This document shows, piece by piece, positions 52,781-61,240 of a stretch of DNA of 64,000 nt (positions are counted from its first letter, which is position 1; each line of letters opens with the position of its first letter). The notes beneath the pieces are model-generated. The model searched no databases and was not told the DNA's origin. It saw nothing but the letters and a program-made list of their open reading frames with translations. The stretch spans positions 248,001-312,000 of the forward strand of contig NZ_BAAACP010000001.1 in the NCBI RefSeq assembly GCF_039521565.1. Reading direction: 5' to 3'. A program made the position numbers and the translations under genes. The DNA comes from Paraclostridium tenue (GTDB taxonomy: Bacteria > Bacillota > Clostridia > Peptostreptococcales > Peptostreptococcaceae).

Positions 52781-52793
52781 GGGAGGTTTATGT

Positions 52794-54041
52794 ATGAACA
52801 AGAAATTATCAATATCATTTTTAATAATAACTTTAGCCTCTCTTATATGTATAGGAGTAGGTGGTGTTATTAATGAGCCAAGTTACGATTTAGTGGATGT
52901 TCAAGGAAGTAAAGAAAATTTAGGAGATGTTGTATTTTTGCAAAGACAACAAACTGATTTGTACAAAAGTATACAATCAATTGTATCTAAAGATGGATTT
53001 AAAATTAATAAATATAAAAATAATGAAAAGTTTAGAGGAGAATACAATAAGATTATAATTTCTAATCCAGATTTGTTTAAAAATTCTTATCCAGAGGGAA
53101 ATGAAATATATAAGTCAAATGAAAATGTAGGATATGTAGAAAATTTTTCTACAACATACAATGAAAATGGTGAATTTGTCCAAGAGTTTACTATCCATAA
53201 TAAAAATCTAAAAACTGGTGAAATAAATGAGTGGCACTTCACATTACCGGAAAAAATAAAAGAAGATGAAAATATTGAACATAAATTTGCAGTAGGTATA
53301 AAAAATGATAAAGTATATATATTAAATTCACTAGTAGGCGGTATAGATTATAATAATAAAGGGGAATTAACTAGTATTGGAGATAGTTCTTTAAATTTAT
53401 ACACTTTTAATTTAAATACTCAAGAAGTTAAGAAAAATAATACATATAAACCTTTTGAAAAAGAAGGTTATAAAGCTATTTTAAACTTAACTGAAGGTTT
53501 TAATAAAAACAATAAAATTTATACTCTTGTAGAACAAGCAAATTTAAAAGATAAGAGTAAGGTAGATTATTATTTAGTATATTATGATATAAATAATAAT
53601 AAATTTAATACTATAAAAGAGCCAGTGATAAAAGATAGTTCAACATCATTATTAGGTGGAAATATAACAATAAGTACTGATGTAGAAGGAGATATATTAT
53701 ATTTATTACAACATAATAAGGGTGAAGAAGAAAATATTAATATTAAACTTTCGAAAATTGATTTAAAAAATGATAAAATAGATTATGTAGATAAAGATTA
53801 TAAAACTGGCAATGTTGATGATAATTATGATGTTATAGCTTTTAGAGTTTTAAATAATAAAATATATATGTGTATAAATAGCTGGAAAGAATTAAATGAA
53901 AAATATTCAAAAGATCAAAATATGAAAAGTTATATAGTAGTATTAGATGAAAAAACAGGACAAATTCTTTATAAAGGTGAATATATAAATGATAGTTTAG
54001 ACTATCCAACTAATCATATATTAACAAAAGATGAATTATAG
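52794..54041 (+). CDS. Anchored extracytoplasmic protein of unknown function in the exporter operon
   Basis: 415 residues. Residues 1-22 are a signal anchor (SISFLIITLASLICIGVGGV). The rest is soluble, Asn/Lys-rich, with repeated strand-rich blocks of similar type (KVYILNSLVGGIDYNNKGEL, SLNLYTFNLNTQEVKKNN, KIYTLVEQANLKDKS, DILYLLQHNKGEEENINIKL, KIYMCINSWKEL), a spacing that suggests a beta-propeller. GGGAGG precedes the ATG. It starts 13 bases after the permease and shares its transcript, so it may sense or bind what the exporter handles. No family recognised. Confidence 0.75.
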   Translation: MNKKLSISFLIITLASLICIGVGGVINEPSYDLVDVQGSKENLGDVVFLQRQQTDLYKSIQSIVSKDGFKINKYKNNEKFRGEYNKIIISNPDLFKNSYPEGNEIYKSNENVGYVENFSTTYNENGEFVQEFTIHNKNLKTGEINEWHFTLPEKIKEDENIEHKFAVGIKNDKVYILNSLVGGIDYNNKGELTSIGDSSLNLYTFNLNTQEVKKNNTYKPFEKEGYKAILNLTEGFNKNNKIYTLVEQANLKDKSKVDYYLVYYDINNNKFNTIKEPVIKDSSTSLLGGNITISTDVEGDILYLLQHNKGEEENINIKLSKIDLKNDKIDYVDKDYKTGNVDDNYDVIAFRVLNNKIYMCINSWKELNEKYSKDQNMKSYIVVLDEKTGQILYKGEYINDSLDYPTNHILTKDEL

Positions 54042-54075
54042 AAAAAATGGGCTATTTTAAATAGCTCATTTTTTA
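54042..54075 (+). terminator. Terminator after the exporter operon
   Basis: AAAAATGGGCTATTT/AAATAGCTCATTTTT with one mismatch. Confidence 0.85.
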
Positions 54076-54180
54076 GCATCTTTATGATTTTTATATCCAA
54101 TTTTAGTTTAATAGAATTGTTGCAAATCATTTTATTCCAACTGATAAATGTTTTTATGAAATTTCACTCTAATAAAAAAT

Positions 54181-54213
54181 AAAAAGAACTACCTCAAAAA
54201 GTGTAGTTTTTAA
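54181..54213 (-). terminator. Terminator of the RidA gene
   Basis: Read on the minus strand AAAACTAC...GTAGTTCTTTTT forms a stem with a T tail. Confidence 0.65.
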
Positions 54214-54232
54214 TTAGATAATTAATTTAAAG

Positions 54233-54577
54233 TTATTTAACAGCAGCAGTAACTGACATTTCAACTAATAAAGCTTCTCTAGCTAATCTAGCTTCAACAC
54301 AAGCTCTAGCAGGTTCAAAACCTTCATTTACCCAAGCATCCCAAACAGAGTTCATATTAGCAAAATCTTTCATATCTCTTAAGTATATAGTAACAGATAA
54401 AATATGATTTTTATCAGATCCATATTTATTTAATAAATCTTCAACTTTTTGTAAAACCATTTTAGTTTGTTCTTTAACATCACCTTCTCCATGAGTTTGA
54501 CCACATAAGTATATAGTATTGTTGTGAACAACAGCTCTACTCATTCTTCCATTTCCTTCATATCTTTTTATTTCCAT
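54233..54577 (-). CDS. RidA-family deaminase
   Basis: Hydrolyses reactive enamine/imine intermediates made by PLP enzymes, giving ketoacids. 114 residues, the usual size. TIYLCGQTHGEGDVKEQTKM near the start, LSVTIYLRDMKDFANMNSVWD and the key Arg in EPARACVEARLAREALLVEM (core PARACVEARLA) support the RidA fold; the arginine that binds the carboxylate is present. GGAGGTAA precedes the ATG. It belongs to the YjgH-like branch by eye. Single gene. Confidence 0.93.
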   Translation of the reverse strand: MEIKRYEGNGRMSRAVVHNNTIYLCGQTHGEGDVKEQTKMVLQKVEDLLNKYGSDKNHILSVTIYLRDMKDFANMNSVWDAWVNEGFEPARACVEARLAREALLVEMSVTAAVK

Positions 54578-54803
54578 AAAAATTACCTCCGAATAAAATT
54601 ATTAGTTTATGTTCAGACTTTAATTATAAGATAATATAAAAACATTTTCAATCAATCTTATAGAAAAATAATAGTGATTGAAAATACATACGATAATACC
54701 TATTTACAAAAAAATATTCGAAAAAATATGTACAAAGCATCAAAATATGTTATTATATAATTCTGTAAAACAACAAAATTCGACAGAAAGAGTGATTACT
54801 TAA

Positions 54804-56096
54804 ATGGAGAAATATTTTAAACTTAAACAAAATAATACTACAATAAAAACTGAAATTTTAGCAGGTATAACTACATTCATGACTATGGCATATATATTAA
54901 TAGTAAATCCTAGTATATTATCTGCAGCGGGAATGGATTCAGGATCAGTATTTACAGCAACTGCTTTTTCAGCAGTTGTAGCAACATTAATTATGGGTCT
55001 ATATGCAAAATTACCATTTGCACTAGCGCCAGGAATGGGGCTTAATGCATTTTTTGCATATACAGTAGTTGTTGGAATGGGATATTCATATCAATTTGCA
55101 TTAACAGCAGTATTTTTAGAAGGTATAATATTTATAATACTAACTATATTTAATGTTCGTGAAGCTATAGTTGACTCTATTCCAAATAATATTAAAAAAG
55201 CTATATCAGTAGGTATAGGACTTTTAATATCACTTATAGGACTTGAAGGAGCTGGAGTAATAGTCCATCCAGATGGTGGAGGAACTATAGTTGCGCTTGG
55301 AAATATAACATCAGGAACAGGTTTATTAACTATAATAGGTATATTAATAACATCTATATTATTAACAAAGAATGTAAAAGGTGCATTATTTATAGGTATG
55401 ATAATAACTACTATAATAGGAATACCTATGGGAATTATAGATTTACCTACTAAAATTATTAGTATGCCACCTTCAATATCTTCTAATTTATTTAATTTTG
55501 AATGGCATAATATATTTAGCATAGATATGTTAATAGTTTTATTTACATTATTATTTATGGATATGTTTGATACTATAGGAACTTTAGTTGGAGTTGCTAC
55601 AAAAGCTAAAATGTTAGATGAAGATGGAAAAGTTCCTAACGTTAAAAAAGCATTATTTGCAGATGCAATAGGTACTACAATAGGAGCTTGTTTAGGAACA
55701 AGTACTGTAAGTACTTTTGTTGAAAGTGCATCAGGAGTAGCTGAAGGTGGTAGAACAGGTCTTACAGCTGTATCTACTGCATGTATGTTCTTTTTAGCAT
55801 TATTCTTTGCACCACTATTTTCTATTATAACACCAGCTGTTACAGCATCAGCATTAGTTTTAGTTGGATTATTTATGATAGAACCAATAAAAGAAATTGA
55901 ATTAGTAGATTTTACAGAAGCTATACCAGCATTTTTAACTATAATAATGATGCCATTATCTTATTCTATAGCAGATGGCATAGTATTTGGAGTGATATCT
56001 TATATAGTATTAAAATTATTTTCTGGAAAAGTTAAAGAAATAAGTTTAACTACAGTTATAATAGGATTAGTTTTCTTACTTAAATTTTTAATTTAA
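54804..56096 (+). CDS. AzgA-like purine permease (NCS2 family)
   Basis: Imports hypoxanthine, guanine or adenine with protons. The 430-residue protein has 12-14 helices. EILAGITTFMTMAYILIVNP at the start, LPFALAPGMGLNAFFAYTVV, FVESASGVAEGGRTGLTAVS (core VESASGVAEGGRTGL) and MDMFDTIGTLVGVATKA are AzgA/PbuG signatures. AAAGAGTG is before the ATG. No purine riboswitch is visible in its leader; the region 54578-54803 holds only an 11-bp inverted repeat (54644-54685) and a TATAAT-like box. Confidence 0.92.
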   Translation: MEKYFKLKQNNTTIKTEILAGITTFMTMAYILIVNPSILSAAGMDSGSVFTATAFSAVVATLIMGLYAKLPFALAPGMGLNAFFAYTVVVGMGYSYQFALTAVFLEGIIFIILTIFNVREAIVDSIPNNIKKAISVGIGLLISLIGLEGAGVIVHPDGGGTIVALGNITSGTGLLTIIGILITSILLTKNVKGALFIGMIITTIIGIPMGIIDLPTKIISMPPSISSNLFNFEWHNIFSIDMLIVLFTLLFMDMFDTIGTLVGVATKAKMLDEDGKVPNVKKALFADAIGTTIGACLGTSTVSTFVESASGVAEGGRTGLTAVSTACMFFLALFFAPLFSIITPAVTASALVLVGLFMIEPIKEIELVDFTEAIPAFLTIIMMPLSYSIADGIVFGVISYIVLKLFSGKVKEISLTTVIIGLVFLLKFLI

Positions 56097-56167
56097 TTAA
56101 AATTTAAGTTTTTAATTGAAATAATAAAAAAATTGTAAAAATTAAATCGAAATTTATATAGTATATG

Positions 56168-56196
56168 AAAGGCTAGCGGTTATGCTGGTCTTTTAT
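56168..56196 (+). terminator. Terminator after the purine permease gene
   Basis: AAAGGCTAGC pairs with GCTGGTCTTT (two G-U pairs, so only on this strand), then T. The rest of the 370-base gap up to 56466 holds promoter-like AT boxes but nothing else I can support. Confidence 0.72.
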
Positions 56197-56466
56197 TATA
56201 TTTATAACAAAATTGCGAATTATAGTATATATCTATATTGACATATACATATATAGTATTTTTCTATAATAAATAAAGTACTTATATGGTATAATCCTAA
56301 ATAGAATGCACAATATGACAATTATCAACTTAATTAGAACATTAAGATTTATTTATGGAATAGGATTTAGAATTAAAAGTTTTAATTAAAAAAAAGGAAT
56401 ATATATAGTTTTTTATTAATATATAGGGGATAAATTAATCCTATAAGAAAGTAGGAGGATAAAATT

Positions 56467-57162
56467 GTGAAAAAAATGAATAAAAAATCTGTAATTATTA
56501 AAATCGGAATTTTAGCACTAGCAATAGGAGTATATCTATTTGTCAGTCCAGTTAATAAGTTTATAAATCAGATGGTATATTATTTAAGTATGTTAGATTT
56601 AGAAAGTCTAAAAAAATATATATTATCATTTGGGGTTTGGGCACCAATAATATCTTTTATACTTATGATACTTCAATCAATTGTAGCTCCACTTCCTGCG
56701 TTTTTAATTACATTTGCAAATGCAGCACTATTTGGATGGGTAAAAGGGGCTATACTTTCATGGACAAGTGCTATGGCAGGAGCTGCAATGTGTTTTTATA
56801 TAGCTAGATTTTTAGGAAGAGATACAGTAGAAAAACTTACTAGTAAATTTGCGCTTGATAGCATAGATGAATTTTTCGAAAAATATGGGAAACATACAAT
56901 TTTAATAGCAAGATTACTTCCATTTATATCATTTGATATAGTAAGTTATGCAGCAGGATTAACATCTATGAGTTTTGTATCATTTTTTATAGCAACAGGT
57001 ATAGGTCAATTGCCTGCAACTATAATATACTCTTATGTAGGTGGTATGCTTACAGGTGGTGCAAAGCTTATGATGATGGGATTACTTATATTAAGTGCAA
57101 TAAGTATTTTTATATATGTTTTAAAGAAAATATACAATGAAAAGAAGTTAAAGCAATATTAA
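56467..57162 (+). CDS. TVP38/TMEM64-family (VTT domain) membrane protein, first copy
   Basis: 231 residues with about five helices. The VTT core is FANAALFGWVKGAILSWTSAMAG... with FYIARFLGRDTVEKL near 110 and LLPFISFDIVSYAAGLTSMSF near 165 (cores FLGRDTVEKL, PFISFDIVSYAAGLT). VTT/DedA proteins move lipids such as undecaprenyl phosphate across membranes. GTG 56467 with AGGAGGA upstream. It starts the cluster that reaches 60555, though a hairpin at 57170-57218 separates it from the next gene. Confidence 0.9.
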   Translation: MKKMNKKSVIIKIGILALAIGVYLFVSPVNKFINQMVYYLSMLDLESLKKYILSFGVWAPIISFILMILQSIVAPLPAFLITFANAALFGWVKGAILSWTSAMAGAAMCFYIARFLGRDTVEKLTSKFALDSIDEFFEKYGKHTILIARLLPFISFDIVSYAAGLTSMSFVSFFIATGIGQLPATIIYSYVGGMLTGGAKLMMMGLLILSAISIFIYVLKKIYNEKKLKQY

Positions 57163-57169
57163 TTTTAAA

Positions 57170-57218
57170 AAGGAATATTTTAAGATACTACAATATGAGT
57201 ATTTTGAGATATTCCGTT
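57170..57218 (+). terminator. Hairpin between the first VTT gene and the Fe-S gene
   Basis: GGAATATTTTAAGAT... and GAGATATTCC pair partially, then CGTTTTAT. Weak terminator. Confidence 0.55.
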
Positions 57219-57248
57219 TTATATGTTTGTGACTAAGGTGGTGATAGC

Positions 57249-58358
57249 ATGAAATTAAGTAAAAAAATCATTAATAAAGTTATGGAAGATAAGGATAAGT
57301 GTATAGATTGCAAATTATGCTTTAACAATTGTCCTATGATGAAAGAATTTAGTAATTCTCCAAGAGAATTAATGACAAAAATGTTAGAAGATAGTATAGA
57401 TTTAAGTGAAATTTCATATTCATGCATGTTATGTGATTTGTGTACGCAAAAATGCCCAAAAGGTATAGATTTAAAGTCTACTTTTTATAATATAAGAAAA
57501 GATGTAATTTCAAATGATAAAAAATCAGTTAAAGATAAAGGTTATAATGTTGTTAGATTTCATCAAATAAATAGTTTTTCTCCATTGTTTTCAAAAAGTA
57601 AAAATTTAAAAAATAGTAAAACTGTATTTTTACCAGGGTGTAGTTTAAGTAGCTATAGTCAAGATATAGTTTTAAAAACTTATAAGTACTTAAGTACACA
57701 CTATGAAAACATTGGAATTACTTTTAAGTGTTGTTCAAAGCCTACAATAGCTATGGGAGATATAGAAAAATTTAATAAATACTATTCTAGCTTAGAGAAA
57801 GAATTATATGATGAAAATATTGAAGAAATTATAGTTGCTTGCCCTAATTGCTACAATACTATAAGTAAAAATAGTAAAGATATAAAAGTAACTTCAGTAT
57901 ATGAAGTTATAGAAAAGTTTGGAATACCAAATGAATTAAAAAATAATTATAAAAATTTAGACTTTGCGGTACATGATTCTTGTTCTGTAAGAAATCAAAG
58001 TAATATACATGAAAGTGTAAGAAATATACTAAGACAATTAGGTGCAAATATAATTGAATTTAAAAATAACAGAGAAAATACAGTTTGTTGTGGTGCTGGT
58101 GGTATGGTTGGTGTAACTAACAGAAATTTAGCTTTAAAACAAATGAAAAATAGAGGTTCTGAAACAAATTATAAAAATATTGTTTGCTATTGTGAATCTT
58201 GTTGCGAGTCTTTGCTTAATTGTGATAAAAATATACTTCATACTCTTGATTTATTATTTAATGAAAATTTTATAAATCATAAAAAAATTACTCAAAGCAA
58301 AAGTAGCACTATAGATAAATGGAAAATGAGATACAAAACTGCAAAATTATCTAAATAA
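57249..58358 (+). CDS. CCG-domain iron-sulfur protein (HdrB/GlpC-like)
   Basis: 369 residues. Two 4Fe-4S sites are near the start: CIDCKLCFNNCPMM (17-30) and CMLCDLCTQKCPKG (58-71). Two CCG-type domains follow, with FLPGCSLSSYS, KCCSKPTIAMGDIEKF, CPNCYNT, and in the second DSCSVRNQSNIHESVR, TVCCGAGGMVG and CYCESCCESLL. Such proteins pass electrons in heterodisulfide reductase, GlpC, LutA and similar complexes. No flavin subunit is here. AAGGTGGTGA lies before ATG 57249. Its neighbours are lipid-type membrane proteins, not metabolic dehydrogenases. Confidence 0.9.
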   Translation: MKLSKKIINKVMEDKDKCIDCKLCFNNCPMMKEFSNSPRELMTKMLEDSIDLSEISYSCMLCDLCTQKCPKGIDLKSTFYNIRKDVISNDKKSVKDKGYNVVRFHQINSFSPLFSKSKNLKNSKTVFLPGCSLSSYSQDIVLKTYKYLSTHYENIGITFKCCSKPTIAMGDIEKFNKYYSSLEKELYDENIEEIIVACPNCYNTISKNSKDIKVTSVYEVIEKFGIPNELKNNYKNLDFAVHDSCSVRNQSNIHESVRNILRQLGANIIEFKNNRENTVCCGAGGMVGVTNRNLALKQMKNRGSETNYKNIVCYCESCCESLLNCDKNILHTLDLLFNENFINHKKITQSKSSTIDKWKMRYKTAKLSK

Positions 58359-58378
58359 TTAACTAATAGGAGATTTAT

Positions 58379-59035
58379 ATGAATTATAAAATAAGCAAAA
58401 TTATCAAAATTTTAATATCTATAATATTAATTATAATAATAGGAAGTATAATGTATAAATTATTAAAAATGAATATAAACTCTAAAGATATACAATCTTA
58501 TGTAAGTTCTTTTGGTAAATTAGCCCCGTTAGTGTATATAATTATGTTTGCTTTAGTTCCTTTAACACTTTTCCCAGACTCTGTCTTAGCGATAGGTGGA
58601 GGGCTTATATTTGGATTAGCTAAAGGATATATATATACACTTATAGGAGCGTTAATAGGAGCTAGTTTATCTTTTTATATATCTAGAAAACTTGGGAGAA
58701 ATTTTGTAAAAAAATTAACTAAGGAAAAATTAGATGGTATTGAATCTATGATAAACTCTAAAGGATTCTTTTTTGTTTTAATGTTAAGATTAATTCCGTT
58801 ATTTCCGTTTGATATAATAAGTTATGGAGCTGGACTTACATCTATAAAATATAAAGATTTTTTATTTGCAACTATTATAGGTACTATACCGGGAATTCTT
58901 GTATTTACTAATATAGGTGCACAATCAGTTAATATAGGTAGTAATGGCTTTTATATGTCAATAATGGCACTAATATTATTAGTTATAGCGTCGATATTTC
59001 TAAAAAATAAGTTTATAAGTTTTTATAAAAAGTAG
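58379..59035 (+). CDS. TVP38/TMEM64-family (VTT domain) membrane protein, second copy
   Basis: 218 residues with about six helices. VTT core: GGLIFGLAKGYIYTLIGALIGAS (core LIFGLAKGYIYTL), FYISRKLGRNFVKKL and LRLIPLFPFDIISYGAGLTSI (core PLFPFDIISYGAGLT). It has the same order of motifs as the first copy at 56467 but is clearly diverged, so a paralogue rather than a recent duplication. It lies 20 bases after the Fe-S gene and 8 before the phosphatidyltransferase gene, so the three are one transcript. Confidence 0.9.
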   Translation: MNYKISKIIKILISIILIIIIGSIMYKLLKMNINSKDIQSYVSSFGKLAPLVYIIMFALVPLTLFPDSVLAIGGGLIFGLAKGYIYTLIGALIGASLSFYISRKLGRNFVKKLTKEKLDGIESMINSKGFFFVLMLRLIPLFPFDIISYGAGLTSIKYKDFLFATIIGTIPGILVFTNIGAQSVNIGSNGFYMSIMALILLVIASIFLKNKFISFYKK

Positions 59036-59043
59036 GAGGTTAT

Positions 59044-59625
59044 ATGTTAGATACACATGGTAGAAAGTATGTAGATCCAATTATAAATAGTGGAGCAAGT
59101 TTTTTATTAAAATTAAAACTAACAGCTAATAATGTAACTATTATAGCTCTTTTGATAGGTATATTAACAAGTGTATTTATATATTTTGATATGAATATAA
59201 TAGCAGTTTTAACTCTTTGGATATCGGGATATTTAGATGCTGTAGATGGTGCTATAGCTAGAAAAACAAATACTACATCGTTGTTTGGTACTCTTATGGA
59301 TATAACTTTTGATAGAATTGTTGAGACTTGTATGATATTAGTATTAGCTTTAAAATATGTAGACGCAAGAATGAGTTTTATAATACTTTTGATTTGTATA
59401 ATAATTTCTATGACTATATTTCTAACAGTAGGAGCACTAGTTGAGAAAAAAGGTATAAAGTCTTTTTATTATCAAGCTGGTGTAGCCGAAAGAAGTGAAG
59501 GTTTTATAATGTTTAGTTTAATTATATTGCTTCCAAAGTATATATTATTTTTTACTAATATATTTTCTTTTATTATATTTATAACTATTATACAAAGAAT
59601 AGTAGAAGCTAAGAAACTATTATAA
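59044..59625 (+). CDS. CDP-alcohol phosphatidyltransferase
   Basis: 193-residue membrane enzyme moving a phosphatidyl group from CDP-diacylglycerol to an alcohol. The signature D-x2-DG-x2-AR-x8-G-x3-D-x3-D is complete in YLDAVDGAIARKTNTTSLFG followed by TLMDITFDR (residues about 63-91). About five helices. AGGAGG precedes the ATG. The acceptor alcohol (glycerol phosphate, inositol, serine, other) cannot be read; it is shorter in its tail than PgsA. Co-transcribed with the second VTT gene. Confidence 0.9.
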   Translation: MLDTHGRKYVDPIINSGASFLLKLKLTANNVTIIALLIGILTSVFIYFDMNIIAVLTLWISGYLDAVDGAIARKTNTTSLFGTLMDITFDRIVETCMILVLALKYVDARMSFIILLICIIISMTIFLTVGALVEKKGIKSFYYQAGVAERSEGFIMFSLIILLPKYILFFTNIFSFIIFITIIQRIVEAKKLL

Positions 59626-59682
59626 AAATATATTAGTTATGTAGTATACTGTATATAATAAATTATATAGGAGGTGATAGAC

Positions 59683-60555
59683 TTGGGAAAATTAAATAAT
59701 ATAAGTGACAGAAATAAAGGGATTATCTTTATAATATTATCAGCCTTTGGATTTGCTATGATGTCAGCTTTTATAAAGTTATCTGGAGATTTACCAAGCT
59801 TTCAAAAAACATTTTTTAGAAATTTAGTATCTTGCATAATATCATTTGCAATGATAGTTAAATATAAAGAAAGTTTTTTTGGAAACAAAGAAAATAGAAA
59901 AATATTAATACTTAGATCTATATTTGGAACATTAGGAATAATTCTAAATTATTATGCTATAGATAGATTAGTACTTTCTGATGCAAATATGTTAAATAAG
60001 TTGAGCCCATTTTTTGTAATAATATTTTCAGCTATATTTTTAAAAGAAAAGATAAAGTCTAATCAAGCTATAGCTGTATGTATAGCATTTATAGGAGCTT
60101 TATTTATAATAAAACCAACTTTTGATTTTGAAATGATACCATACATTTCTGGTATTTTAGGAGCTATATTTGCTGCGTCAGCATATACTTGTTTAAGGGT
60201 TTTAGGAGGAAAAGAAAAGTTTTATACTGTAGTTTTTTTCTTTTCTTTATTTTCTACAGTTTCAATACTTCCATTTACTATAATGGTTTATAAACATATG
60301 ACAATTATACAATTTGCATATTTAATATTAGCGGGAATATTTGCAAGTATAGGACAATTTGGAGTAACATTAGCATATAAGTATGCTCCGGCTAAAGAAA
60401 TATCAATATTTGATTATTCAAATATAATATTCTCAGCGATTATAAGTATAATAATATTTAATACAATGCCAGATTCATATAGTTTTATAGGATATTTTAT
60501 AATATTTACAGCATCATATTATATGTTTTTATATAATAAAAGAATTAAGAGTTAA
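59683..60555 (+). CDS. EamA/DMT-family transporter
   Basis: 290-residue protein with ten helices in two EamA repeats (GIIFIILSAFGFAMMSAFIKL at the start, APAKEISIFDYSNIIFSAI near 245; cores IIFIILSAFGFAMMSA and EISIFDYSNIIFS). I choose TTG 59683, since AGGAGGTG lies 6 bases before; GTG 59674 overlaps it. It follows the phosphatidyltransferase gene after 57 bases and may belong to the same cluster. Substrate unknown. Confidence 0.87.
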   Translation: MGKLNNISDRNKGIIFIILSAFGFAMMSAFIKLSGDLPSFQKTFFRNLVSCIISFAMIVKYKESFFGNKENRKILILRSIFGTLGIILNYYAIDRLVLSDANMLNKLSPFFVIIFSAIFLKEKIKSNQAIAVCIAFIGALFIIKPTFDFEMIPYISGILGAIFAASAYTCLRVLGGKEKFYTVVFFFSLFSTVSILPFTIMVYKHMTIIQFAYLILAGIFASIGQFGVTLAYKYAPAKEISIFDYSNIIFSAIISIIIFNTMPDSYSFIGYFIIFTASYYMFLYNKRIKS

Positions 60556-60577
60556 TATATTGACTCTTAATTTTTTT
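60545..60577 (+). terminator. Terminator overlapping the EamA stop codon
   Basis: TTAAGAGT/ACTCTTAA stem across the stop, followed by seven T. Confidence 0.78.
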
Positions 60578-60707
60578 ATTACAAAATGTACTATAAATTA
60601 AAACGTTGAGAAAAAGAAAGCAAAATAACTAATTATAAAATAAATTTAATTATAAAAAATTTAAAATATTATAGTTATACTGTTTATATAAAATATGATT
60701 TATTATA

Positions 60708-60736
60708 TTGACAAAATACCATTAATAGTGTATAGT
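60708..60736 (+). promoter_or_regulatory. Near-consensus promoter of the orphan RNA
   Basis: Perfect TTGACA at 60708-60713, 17-base spacer, TATAGT at 60731-60736. Confidence 0.75.
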
Positions 60737-60738
60737 AT

Positions 60739-60750
60739 ATTGTATACAAT
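60739..60750. promoter_or_regulatory. Palindrome ATTGTATACAAT across the start site
   Basis: A perfect 12-bp palindrome begins 2 bases after the -10 box, so it covers the expected transcription start near 60743. It is well placed for a repressor. Confidence 0.6.
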
Positions 60751-60851
60751 ACAAACGAATGATTCCTTAAATAGATAAAATAAATAAATGCTTATAAATA
60801 GGAGTTCTGTATAACATATTAAATGTGTTATATAGTACTCCTATCTTTTTA
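60743..60851 (+). ncRNA. Orphan terminated RNA of about 109 bases
   Basis: Starts from the promoter at 60708 and ends in a strong terminator (60798-60851): ATAGGAGT/ACTCCTAT outer stem, TATAACA/TGTTATA inner stem, then TTTTT. No gene follows within 200 bases and no open frame with a ribosome site lies in it. TTCCT near its 5' end can pair with AGGAG of the terminator stem, an alternative fold as in attenuators. A small RNA or a riboswitch-like leader left without its gene are both possible. Confidence 0.55.
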
Positions 60852-60918
60852 TTTAATTATTAAAAAGTTAATATGGACCAATTAATGACAAAAAAATATA
60901 AAAAATAATATTTTTCTA

Positions 60919-60948
60919 TTGAAATCGAACTAATGTTTGATATATAAT
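60919..60948 (+). promoter_or_regulatory. Promoter of the 52-residue protein gene
   Basis: TTGAAA at 60919-60924, 18-base spacer, perfect TATAAT at 60943-60948. Confidence 0.65.
60926..60939. promoter_or_regulatory. LexA (SOS) box 1, CGAACTAATGTTTG
   Basis: Matches the Gram-positive LexA/DinR box CGAAC-N4-GTTCG except for one base in the core (GTTT). It fills the spacer of the promoter. Confidence 0.65.
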
Positions 60949-60958
60949 GATTTTATCA

Positions 60959-60972
60959 AGAACGAATGTTCG
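60959..60972. promoter_or_regulatory. LexA (SOS) box 2, AGAACGAATGTTCG
   Basis: Exact GAAC-N4-GTTC core, at the expected transcription start and 33 bp after box 1. Confidence 0.72.
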
Positions 60973-61051
60973 AAAAACTTATTAGTAATAAATATTAAAT
61001 TATGAGAATAAAATAGTATAAATTATTGATTAATAAAGGAGCGATTAACCT

Positions 61052-61210
61052 ATGATAATATCAAATAGAAGAATAGAGGATATAACTATAAAGAACTTAA
61101 GAAATGGAGAAGTTAGTATAGGTGAGTTAGATGAAATATATAAAAAAATGGGATTTTTATTTGTTATAAATCAAGGTAAATGTACGAGAATAAGAAAAGA
61201 AAGAAGTTAA
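61052..61210 (+). CDS. 52-residue protein, probably SOS-induced
   Basis: ATG 61052 behind AAAGGAG (10 bases) opens 52 codons ending in TAA 61208. The product is soluble and charged: SNRRIEDITIKNLRNGEVSI, GELDEIYKKMGFLFVINQGK, then CTRIRKERS. It has no membrane helix, so it is not a YneA- or SidA-type division inhibitor by layout. Two LexA boxes overlap its promoter. An EEP-fold phosphodiesterase gene starts 31 bases later and may be on the same transcript. I do not recognise the family. Confidence 0.68.
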   Translation: MIISNRRIEDITIKNLRNGEVSIGELDEIYKKMGFLFVINQGKCTRIRKERS

Positions 61211-61240
61211 AACATTATATGAAATATATAGGAGGAATAA

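Noticed and set aside
54644..54803. Purine riboswitch or PurR box before the AzgA-like permease
   Set aside because: The conserved aptamer joining strings are missing, and the CGAA-containing stretch does not match a PurR box well. Only an 11-bp inverted repeat remains.
56313..56387. 24-codon frame between the permease and the first VTT gene
   Set aside because: No ribosome site and no product-like features.
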